From an uncultured Collinsella sp. (GTDB lineage Bacteria; Actinomycetota; Coriobacteriia; Coriobacteriales; Coriobacteriaceae): a stretch of DNA of 13,076 bases. Below are positions 1 to 5,789 of the stretch, one piece after another. Within the stretch, counting starts at the first letter, position 1, and every line of letters starts with the position of its first letter. The stretch lies in NCBI GenBank assembly GCA_902496335.1, contig CABVAO010000046.1:1-13076 (forward strand), read 5' to 3'. The notes below the pieces were generated by a model. That model made no database searches, was not told where the DNA came from, and saw only the letters and a program-made list of their open reading frames with translations. A program made the translations under genes and the position numbers.

Positions 1-26
1 GGCCCGTGGGTTATACCCTAAGAGCA

Positions 27-49
27 AACCACCCTTTTTAAGGGTGGTT
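27..49. terminator. Hairpin, possible terminator of an upstream gene
   Basis: A perfect 10-bp stem (27-36 AACCACCCTT paired with 40-49 AAGGGTGGTT) closes a 3-nt loop. No run of T follows on the plus strand, so a strong intrinsic terminator is not proven. It lies about 127 bp upstream of larA and could end a gene left of the window or act in the larA leader. Confidence 0.45.
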
Positions 50-175
50 CTGATTGTGGGTCAAATATGAACGTTGTGTTAATGGGTCGGTGGACGGTGG
101 TGTTTTTCGGTGAGCGGCGTATCCTTCCAACGGTTTATCTAGTGTGTCAGTTGAAAAGGAAGAGGGCGCTCGTCA

Positions 176-1453
176 TTGTTTGAATGTGAACTACCGTTTG
201 ACCACAAGACGTTGCATCTGGAGCTCGAGGATAAGAATTTCGCGGGTGTGATGGAAGGTCATCAAAACGAGTTTAAGACCACGAAATCGCAGGAAGAGCT
301 GGTAGAGGAGTCGCTTGCCAACCCTTACGGCTCACCTTCGCTCGAGGAGCTTTGTGCTGGCAAGAAGGATATCGTCATTATTAGCTCCGATCATACGCGC
401 CCCGTTCCCTCGCGTGTGACGATGCCTATTCTGCTGCATCACATCCATTCCGCTGCGCCCGAGGCTCGCGTGCGCATTCTGGTTGCTACGGGTATGCACC
501 GTCCGTCGACGCACGAGGAACTCGTCAACAAGTATGGCGAGGAGATTGTTGCCAACGAGGAAATCGTTATGCACGTCGCGACTGACGACAGCATGATGAA
601 AAAGATCGGCACCCTGCCTTCTGGCGGCGAGTGCATCATCAACAAGATTGCCGCCGATTGTGACCTGCTGCTTGCCGAGGGCTTTATTGAGCCGCACTTC
701 TTTGCCGGTTTCTCTGGTAGCCGCAAGTCCGTCCTGCCTGGCATCGCCAGCTACAAGACCATCATGTACAACCACAACGGTCAGTTTGTGAACGATTCCC
801 ATTCGCGTGCCGGCAACCTGTGCCACAACCACGTGAGCGAGGACATGTTTGCCGCTGCCGAGATGGCTCACCTTGCCTTTGTGCTTAACGTGGTGCTCAA
901 CGGCAAGCATGAGGTTATCGGCTCCTTTGCCGGCGACATTCACAAGGCGCACGAGGCCGGCTGTGAGTTCGTGAAGAGCCTTGCCGGCGTTGAGCCCGTT
1001 GAGTGCGAGATTGCCATCACCACTAACGGCGGCTACCCGCTCGACCAGAACATCTATCAGGCCGTGAAGGGCATGTGCTCTGCCGAGGCTACGCTTCCCG
1101 AGGGCGGCGTGATCATCGACGTCGCCGGTTGTGCCGACGGCCACGGTGGCGAGGGCTTCTATCACAACATCGCCGACAATGATCCGGCAGAGTTTGAGCG
1201 CGCCTGCATCGACCGTCCTAAGGACGAGACCCTGCCCGACCAGTGGACGAGCCAGATCTTTGCCCGCATCCTGGCGCATCACCCTGTGATCATGGTTACC
1301 GACCTGTGCGATCACCAGATGATCAAGGATATGCACATGACGCCGGTTAACACCCTCGATGAGGCGCTCAAGCTCGCCTTTGAGATGAAGGGTGCCGATG
1401 CCAAGGTGGCCGTCATTCCCGATGGCCTGGGCGTTGTCGTCGCACAGCACTAG
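176..1453 (+). CDS. larA: Nickel-dependent lactate racemase LarA
   Basis: LarA interconverts L- and D-lactate in the cytoplasm using a covalently bound nickel-pincer nucleotide. The 425 residues line up with Lactobacillus plantarum LarA (about 424 aa) almost without gaps: Asp72 and Arg75 (SDHTRP), His108 (ATGMHRP), His174 (EPHFFAGFSGS), Lys184 (GSRK, the residue that carries the cofactor), His200 (YNH), Gln295 and Lys298 (QAVKG) all fall at the published positions. All recalled nickel-binding and catalytic residues are therefore present, and an active racemase is expected. The start is TTG at 176, 10-12 nt after the purine-rich AGGAAGAGGG; an in-frame stop at 152-154 excludes a longer protein. 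A MIP channel gene follows 49 bp downstream, and larB/larC lie on the opposite strand, which supports the assignment. No convincing promoter was seen in 50-175. Other LarA-family proteins racemise different 2-hydroxyacids, so the exact substrate is inferred. Confidence 0.95.
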   Translation: MFECELPFDHKTLHLELEDKNFAGVMEGHQNEFKTTKSQEELVEESLANPYGSPSLEELCAGKKDIVIISSDHTRPVPSRVTMPILLHHIHSAAPEARVRILVATGMHRPSTHEELVNKYGEEIVANEEIVMHVATDDSMMKKIGTLPSGGECIINKIAADCDLLLAEGFIEPHFFAGFSGSRKSVLPGIASYKTIMYNHNGQFVNDSHSRAGNLCHNHVSEDMFAAAEMAHLAFVLNVVLNGKHEVIGSFAGDIHKAHEAGCEFVKSLAGVEPVECEIAITTNGGYPLDQNIYQAVKGMCSAEATLPEGGVIIDVAGCADGHGGEGFYHNIADNDPAEFERACIDRPKDETLPDQWTSQIFARILAHHPVIMVTDLCDHQMIKDMHMTPVNTLDEALKLAFEMKGADAKVAVIPDGLGVVVAQH

Positions 1454-1463
1454 TACGCGGCCT

Positions 1464-1476
1464 AAACGAATCGTTT
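1464..1476. promoter_or_regulatory. Small palindrome between larA and larD
   Basis: AAACGA and TCGTTT form a perfect 6-bp inverted repeat around one A, in the 49-bp gap between larA and the channel gene. It could be a protein-binding site or chance. No copy was found upstream of larA, which argues against it being the main operator of the locus. Confidence 0.2.
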
Positions 1477-1502
1477 ATAACCGACAAGAAAGATAAGGTT
1501 TT

Positions 1503-2234
1503 ATGCTTACCAAACTCCTCTGCGAATTCGGCGCAACGGCCCTCATGATCATCTTTGGCGTGGGCGTGCACTGCGATACCGTGCTCAAGGGCACCAAGTA
1601 TCAGGGCTCCGGTCATATGTTTGCCATCACCACCTGGTCTTTTGGCATCTCGGTCTGCCTGTTTGTCTTTGGCGGCGCCGTGTGCATGAACCCGGCTATG
1701 GTGCTTGCCCAGTGCATCGTAGGCCTGGTGCCGTGGAGCAGCTGCATCCCCTTCATGGTTGCCGATATGCTCGGCGGCTTTGTGGGCGCTGTAATCGCTT
1801 GGCTTATGTACGCCGATGAGTTCAAGGCTTCCGAGGGCGTCGTCGACCCCATTGCCCAGCGCAACATCTTCTCGACCAACCCCACCACCGAGGGCACGAA
1901 CTATGCCCGCAACTTCTTCTGCGAGGCCATCTGCACCTTTGTGTTCATCAGCGCCATCCTCGCTGCCGCTAGCCGCGCCGGCGAGAACGTTCTGATGCTC
2001 GCCATCTGCGTCGGCCTGATCGTTTGGGCCGTTGGCATGGGCATGGGCGGCATCACCGGCTTCGCCATGAACCAGGCTCGTGACCTTGGTCCTCGCATGG
2101 CCTATCAGGTGCTGCCGATCAAGAACAAGGCTGACAACAACTGGAAGTACGGCCTGCTCGTTCCTGGCATCGCTCCGTTTGTCGGTGCCGCTCTGGCTGC
2201 ACTGTTTGTGCACGGTTTCTTGGGCATGTTCTAG
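1503..2234 (+). CDS. larD: MIP-family channel (aquaglyceroporin), probable lactate channel LarD
   Basis: An integral membrane channel of the major intrinsic protein family, 243 aa, with six hydrophobic segments at roughly residues 5-25, 38-60, 83-103, 138-158, 163-183 and 217-239. The first pore motif is intact (N63-P64-A65 in CMNPAMVLAQ). The second reads N190-Q191-A192-R193-D194 (FAMNQARDLGPR): Gln replaces the usual Pro, while the Asp typical of glycerol-conducting members is kept. The ATG at 1503 follows AAGG at 1495-1498. In L. plantarum the lar operon encodes an aquaporin, LarD, that passes lactic acid; position directly behind larA suggests the same job, though glycerol or another small solute cannot be excluded. 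It is probably co-transcribed with larA, and a strong hairpin about 60 bp after its stop ends the unit. Confidence 0.88.
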   Translation: MLTKLLCEFGATALMIIFGVGVHCDTVLKGTKYQGSGHMFAITTWSFGISVCLFVFGGAVCMNPAMVLAQCIVGLVPWSSCIPFMVADMLGGFVGAVIAWLMYADEFKASEGVVDPIAQRNIFSTNPTTEGTNYARNFFCEAICTFVFISAILAAASRAGENVLMLAICVGLIVWAVGMGMGGITGFAMNQARDLGPRMAYQVLPIKNKADNNWKYGLLVPGIAPFVGAALAALFVHGFLGMF

Positions 2235-2255
2235 TCCAAGGCTACATAGTTGTCC

Positions 2256-2380
2256 GCTGTCCGCATGGGGTAACTTCCCAGCGCGTCCTCGGACATGAAA
2301 GAACCCCCGCTGCGCACTTCGTGCGGCGGGGGTTCTTTCGTCCTGCGGAATGCGCTGGGAAGTTACCCCATGCGGACAGC
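2256..2380. repeat. 125-bp palindromic element with perfect 29-bp arms
   Basis: Bases 2256-2284 and 2352-2380 are perfect reverse complements over 29 bp (outer ends GCTGTCCGCATGG and CCATGCGGACAGC). The 67 bp between them contain the terminator hairpin at 2297-2339. Perfect pairing over this length in a non-coding gap suggests either a dispersed palindromic repeat or a structure under selection. No transposase or target-site duplication is visible. Confidence 0.8.
2297..2339. terminator. Strong hairpin terminator, probably bidirectional
   Basis: A perfect 14-bp stem (2297-2310 GAAAGAACCCCCGC with 2326-2339 GCGGGGGTTCTTTC), continued by an inner stem CGCAC/GTGCG around TTC. The GC-rich core flanked by A- and T-tracts works on both strands, as expected between convergent larA-larD and larB-larC-tetR. 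Confidence 0.85.
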
Positions 2381-2536
2381 TGCGGGATCTTAGTCGCGTT
2401 GGAACAAGCAACCCGACATATATATCTGAATTTGGATGGGAGGGGCTTGTTGCTGGTAGGGGCGTTGAAGTGCGAGTGACGCTTTGGGATGCGTGGCGGC
2501 CTGGGTTGGGGCGATGCTTTGGGATGAGGTTCTTAC

Positions 2537-3076
2537 TTAGTTGAAGAGGGGTTTTATGGCTGAGAGGTAGTCTTTGGCTACGTCCTCTTTTGGGGCTTGG
2601 AAGTTGTGCCAGGCCCACCATTGGACCATTCCTACGAAGCTTGAGGCTATGTGGTGTAGTAGGAAGCTTCGGTCCATGGTGGCGGCGGGGCCGTTTGGGT
2701 CGGTAGGGACGGTTTCGGCTGCGCGCGACATGATGGTCTTGCGGAGGCAGTCGGCGAAGACGCGTGAGCCGGCGCCGGCTACGAGGGCTCGAACGCCCTG
2801 GCGGCGCTCCCAGAGGTTGTTGAGGATATGCTCGACCTGTACGAGCGGGTCATCGAGGGGCGTACCGTCATCGTCGAGGGCATGGGTGCAGATGTCGCGC
2901 ACGAGCTCAGCGAGCAGGTCATCTTTGCTCTTGAAGAGGCCGTAGAACGTGGCCCGACCCACATGGGCGCGAGCAATGATGTCGCCGACGGTGATCTTGC
3001 CGTAGTCCTCCTCGCGAAGGAGCTCGGAAAACGCCGCAACGATGGCGGCACGGCTTTTTGCCTTGCGGGCATCCAT
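2537..3076 (-). CDS. TetR/AcrR-family transcriptional regulator
   Basis: A cytoplasmic DNA-binding regulator of 179 aa. Residues 1-60 are a typical TetR N-terminal domain: a first helix (residues 7-21) and then a helix-turn-helix ITVGDIIARAHVGRATFYGL followed by FKSKDDLL (residues 28-55). The C-terminal ligand domain is short and contains a Trp-rich stretch (MVQWWAWH). The ATG at 3076 sits two bases after the larC stop codon and has no Shine-Dalgarno sequence of its own, so translation is probably coupled to larC. Being the last gene of the larB-larC unit, it is the natural candidate regulator of the lar locus; the ligand (perhaps lactate or nickel state) is unknown. In L. plantarum the corresponding regulator LarR belongs to the Crp/Fnr family, so this would be a different control solution. 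Confidence 0.88.
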   Translation of the reverse strand: MDARKAKSRAAIVAAFSELLREEDYGKITVGDIIARAHVGRATFYGLFKSKDDLLAELVRDICTHALDDDGTPLDDPLVQVEHILNNLWERRQGVRALVAGAGSRVFADCLRKTIMSRAAETVPTDPNGPAATMDRSFLLHHIASSFVGMVQWWAWHNFQAPKEDVAKDYLSAIKPLFN

Positions 3077-3078
3077 GG

Positions 3079-3990
3079 TTATGCGTCCGCGTCAACGAGC
3101 AGGCAGCGGAGCGTACCGGAGCAACCCTCGTAGGGGCGCTTACCGGCGCCGTAGCCGACGGCCTCGATGCGGTAGCGGGCCGGCAGGTGCTCGGACGTGC
3201 GCAGCGCGGCGACGATGGCGGCGCCCGTGGGCGTCACGAGCTCGCCGGCGACCGGTGCAGGCGTGAGGGCGATATTGCCCGCCTGACATAGGTTGACGAC
3301 AGCGGGGACGGGAATGGGCATGAGGCCGTGGGCGCAGCGGATGGTGCCGTGGCCCTCGGAGAGCGACTCGACTACGATGTCCTCAATACCCAGGTCGTCG
3401 AGGCAGATGGCGACAGAGCAGACGTCGACGATGGAGTCGACGGCGCCCACCTCGTGGAACATGACGGTGTCGGGCGTTTTGCCGTGAGCCTTTGCCTCGG
3501 CAGCGGCGAGTGCGGAAAAAATGGCGAGGGCGCGACGCTTGGCGCCATCGCTTAGCTGTGAACCGTCGATGATGGCGGTGACGTCCGCCAAAGAGCGGTG
3601 GTGATGGTGGTGGGCGTGATGATGGCCCTCGTGGCCATGGCCGTGGGCCTCATGCTCATGCGTGTGCTCGTGTTCGTGCTCGTCATGGTCATGATGATGG
3701 TGTTCGTGCTCATGTGCGTGCTCGGCAGCTGCTTCGTTGCCGTAGAGCCAGGCCATGTCGTGGTCGTGGTTCTCGAGCCCCTCTGCCAACTGAACGTCAA
3801 AGTCGCAGGCGTCGATGCCATGCTTGTTTACGCGCGTTACAGCGATCGAAAAGCCGTCGACCGGCAGCGTGGCGAGCTGTTCGCGCAGGTGCTCCTCGCT
3901 GGCGCCCAGGTCGAGCAGGGCCGCGACGGTCATATCGCCGCTGATGCCCGAAGTGCCGTCGATGATAAGCGTGTGCTGATGGTTGGACAT
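3079..3990 (-). CDS. larC: LarC nickel-insertion protein, LarC1 part only, with His-rich insert
   Basis: LarC (pyridinium-3,5-bisthiocarboxylic acid mononucleotide nickel chelatase) puts nickel into the LarA cofactor using CTP. The 303 aa show the family start (LIIDGTSGISGDM, residues 8-20), the FHEVGAVDSIVDV motif (178-190), HGTIRCAHGLMPIPVPA (214-230) and GELVTPTGAAI (249-259). Between the N-terminal part and the core, residues 91-131 contain 24 His in 41 positions, a likely nickel-binding or storage segment like those of HypB or UreE. The protein stops where LarC1 normally ends (VGYGAGKRPYEG...). The C-terminal LarC2 domain is absent, and tetR begins 2 nt later. In L. plantarum larC1 and larC2 are joined by a -1 frameshift; no slippery run is visible here. 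The start ATG at 3990 has AAGGAG six bases upstream, overlapping the larB stop. Confidence 0.9.
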   Translation of the reverse strand: MSNHQHTLIIDGTSGISGDMTVAALLDLGASEEHLREQLATLPVDGFSIAVTRVNKHGIDACDFDVQLAEGLENHDHDMAWLYGNEAAAEHAHEHEHHHHDHDEHEHEHTHEHEAHGHGHEGHHHAHHHHHRSLADVTAIIDGSQLSDGAKRRALAIFSALAAAEAKAHGKTPDTVMFHEVGAVDSIVDVCSVAICLDDLGIEDIVVESLSEGHGTIRCAHGLMPIPVPAVVNLCQAGNIALTPAPVAGELVTPTGAAIVAALRTSEHLPARYRIEAVGYGAGKRPYEGCSGTLRCLLVDADA

Positions 3991-4000
3991 GGAATGCTCC

Positions 4001-4783
4001 TTAACGGGCGCAGGATGTGCCGGCGCTCAGATGATTGATAAGACTTGCCTGGTAGGCGGCACCAAAGCCGTTATCGATATTGACGACCGATACGCCGCTG
4101 GCGCAGGAGTTGAGCATGGCGAGCAGCGCGGCTACGCCTCCAAAATTTGCGCCGTAGCCCACGCTGGTGGGAACGGCGATGACCGGACAGCTCACCAGAC
4201 CGCCGATAACGCTCGCCAGGGCGCCCTCCATGCCGGCGATGGCGATGACCACCTGCGCCTGGGCAAGTTCCTCGGCATGCGCGAGCAGGCGGTGCAGGCC
4301 TGCGACACCTACGTCGTAGAGGCGGTCGACCTCGTTGCCATAGAATTCGGCCGTCAACGCGGCTTCCTCGGCGACGGGCAGGTCGCTCGTACCGGCGCAG
4401 GCGACAACGATGCGTCCGTTGCCGGTAGGGGAGGGCTTGCCGCCCACGAGGGCGAGCTGTGCGTCTGGGACATATCCCAGGTCGATGCCGTTGCCGAGGA
4501 GCTTCGAGGCGCGGGCTGCCTTTTCGGCGTCCAGGCGCGTGACCAGGATGCGCACCTGGCCGGCATTGAGTAATGCTTTGATAATGGCGGCAATCTGCTC
4601 GGCAGTTTTACCGGCGCCGTAGACAACCTCGCCGGCTCCCTGGCGCACCCCGCGCGAAAGATCGAGCTGCGCAAAACCCAGATCGGCGGTTGGCGCCGTC
4701 TGGAGGCGCGTGAGGGCGACTGCCGGGGTGACTACTCCGTCGGCAACATCGCTCAGCAATTGCTCAAGATCTCGCTTATCCAT
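4001..4783 (-). CDS. larB: LarB, nicotinic acid adenine dinucleotide carboxylase/hydrolase
   Basis: LarB carries out the first step of nickel-pincer cofactor synthesis: it carboxylates the pyridine ring of nicotinic acid adenine dinucleotide and releases AMP, giving pyridinium-3,5-biscarboxylic acid mononucleotide. The 260-aa protein ends in the PurE-like domain, with GRIVVACAGTSDLPVAEEAA at mid-protein, VVIAIAGMEGALASVIGGL and then PVIAVPTSVGYGANFGG and VNIDNGFGAA near the end. I chose ATG at 4783 because AAGGG lies seven bases upstream; an in-frame GTG at 4816 would add 11 residues but has no ribosome binding site and overlaps the putative promoter. The stop TAA (4001-4003) overlaps the ribosome binding site of larC, so the two are one operon. 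Promoter and operator candidates lie just upstream. Confidence 0.94.
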   Translation of the reverse strand: MDKRDLEQLLSDVADGVVTPAVALTRLQTAPTADLGFAQLDLSRGVRQGAGEVVYGAGKTAEQIAAIIKALLNAGQVRILVTRLDAEKAARASKLLGNGIDLGYVPDAQLALVGGKPSPTGNGRIVVACAGTSDLPVAEEAALTAEFYGNEVDRLYDVGVAGLHRLLAHAEELAQAQVVIAIAGMEGALASVIGGLVSCPVIAVPTSVGYGANFGGVAALLAMLNSCASGVSVVNIDNGFGAAYQASLINHLSAGTSCAR

Positions 4784-4806
4784 ATATGTTCCCTTCGACG
4801 GCGCAA

Positions 4807-4835
4807 AGTCTAGCACTCAAAGGGTATGTTTCCGA
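4807..4835 (-). promoter_or_regulatory. Candidate promoter of larB-larC-tetR
   Basis: On the minus strand TGCTAGACT gives an extended -10 (TGn plus TAGACT, at 4807-4812). Seventeen bases further upstream is a weak -35, TCGGAA (4830-4835), lying inside the proximal arm of the inverted repeat. Transcription would start near 4800, leaving a short leader with the larB ribosome binding site. This is a by-eye assignment. Confidence 0.35.
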
Positions 4836-4861
4836 ACACTAAGACAAAATTGTTCGGAAAC
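4828..4861. promoter_or_regulatory. Inverted repeat upstream of larB, candidate operator
   Basis: GTTTCCGAACA (4828-4838) and TGTTCGGAAAC (4851-4861) are perfect 11-bp inverted arms separated by 12 bp. No T-run follows on either strand, so it does not look like a terminator of serB. The proximal arm covers the candidate -35 box of larB, a position suited to repression. The binding protein is unknown; the TetR protein of the same operon is one candidate. Confidence 0.5.
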
Positions 4862-4897
4862 TATAGGACAGACTGATTCTCTTGTTAGAAGGATCGA

Positions 4898-5533
4898 CTA
4901 GTCGCGCAGGATGATGTCCATGGCGAGCATCAGGTTGCGCTCATCGATGGCAAACGGGGCGGCTTCGCGCGTCTTGGGCTTGGCGCAAAACGCGATGCCC
5001 GTGCCCGCGGCCTGAATCATGGGGATGTCGTTGGCGCCGTCACCGATCGCGACGGTGTGGGCCATGTCGACACCGCACTCAACCGCCCAATCCAGCAGCT
5101 GGATGAGCTTGGACTCCTTGGTCACAATGTCTGCCGCCAGCTTGCCGGTGAGCTTGCCGTCCACGACTTCCAGACGGTTGGCCAGGCAAAAATCGATGCC
5201 CGCGGCGGCCACGATCTTGTCAGCGACCTCGTGAAAGCCGCCGCTTACCACGCCGGCCTTCCAGCCTTTGCTGTGCGCCGAGCGCACAAGCTCCAGCGCG
5301 CCGGGGGTAAACGTCACGCGCTCAAAGGTGCGCTCGAACACACTCTCGTCCAAGCCGGCAAGCAGCCCCACGCGCTCCTCGAGCGCCTGCTTAAAGTCCA
5401 GCTCGCCGCGCATAGCGCGCTCGGTGATTTGCGCAACTTGCTCGCCCACGCCGGCCTCCTCGCCCAACAGGTCGATGACCTCCTGGTTGATGAGCGTGGA
5501 GTCGATATCCATAACAATGAGGCGTGCAGTCAT
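4898..5533 (-). CDS. serB: Phosphoserine phosphatase SerB (HAD family)
   Basis: SerB hydrolyses O-phospho-L-serine to serine, the last step of serine biosynthesis, in the cytoplasm. The 211-aa protein has all HAD motifs: nucleophile region MDIDST (Asp9 and Asp11), motif II VVSGGF (Ser97), Lys142 and motif III GDGANDI (164-170). The cap sequence ERAMRGELDFKQALEERVGLL matches the SerB subfamily rather than other HAD phosphatases. It lacks the N-terminal ACT-like extension found in some bacteria. Start ATG at 5533 follows GGAAAGG with six bases of spacing; an in-frame GTG at 5578 would give 226 aa but lacks such a site. It lies 114 bp upstream of larB on the same strand. The intervening inverted repeat and promoter-like sequence suggest larB is controlled separately. 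Confidence 0.93.
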   Translation of the reverse strand: MTARLIVMDIDSTLINQEVIDLLGEEAGVGEQVAQITERAMRGELDFKQALEERVGLLAGLDESVFERTFERVTFTPGALELVRSAHSKGWKAGVVSGGFHEVADKIVAAAGIDFCLANRLEVVDGKLTGKLAADIVTKESKLIQLLDWAVECGVDMAHTVAIGDGANDIPMIQAAGTGIAFCAKPKTREAAPFAIDERNLMLAMDIILRD

Positions 5534-5789
5534 GACGGGCCTTTCCAAGTGCTGTTTTATTGGGGCATATTGTCGCACGTGAATAGCGCGGGCGGGTGCC
5601 GCGGTGCGTCAATTGTTTCGTCTCCGTCAAGTCTTTGGGCAAGAGCTACTTTTTCGTGGTACATCGACGCGGGTGCGATAAGATAGAACGCCATGTCCGG
5701 CTGCGCGGTTTACGCAGGCTGGGCAAATCTGTACGACGCCGCCCGGAACGACACGGGGCGGCACAGATCCATAAAGGAGGATCACTGGT

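Larger units (their letters stand above)
2235..2536. other. Intergenic gap between convergent larD and tetR
   Basis: A 302-bp stretch with no gene. It holds a large inverted repeat with a terminator at its centre (2256-2380), described separately. The remaining 150 bp toward tetR are G-rich, contain a direct repeat GCTTTGGGATG (starting near 2490 and 2515) and a 7-bp inverted pair AACAAGC/GCTTGTT (2403-2409 and 2445-2451). I see no promoter or RNA gene in it. Confidence 0.7.

Noticed and set aside
332..1450. 372-codon open frame on the minus strand opposite larA
   Set aside because: It mirrors larA codons; larA is certain from its catalytic residues.
3076..3100. Programmed -1 frameshift joining LarC1 to the downstream frame
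   Set aside because: The downstream -1 frame is a complete TetR protein, not LarC2, and no slippery heptamer is visible before the larC stop.
4784..4816. Longer larB starting at GTG 4816
   Set aside because: No ribosome binding site; it would place the start within the candidate promoter, and ATG 4783 has a good site and begins where family members do.
4828..4861. Inverted repeat as a terminator of serB
   Set aside because: Neither strand has a T-tract after the stem, and the loop is 12 nt; an operator is more likely.
5534..5578. Longer serB starting at GTG 5578
   Set aside because: The extra 15 residues are not typical of SerB, and ATG 5533 has a well-spaced GGAAAGG.
5579..5789. T-box leader or other riboswitch upstream of aspS
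   Set aside because: No T-box consensus or antiterminator/terminator pair was found; only a short CCGCCC/GGGCGG hairpin (about 5738-5762) close to the ribosome binding site.
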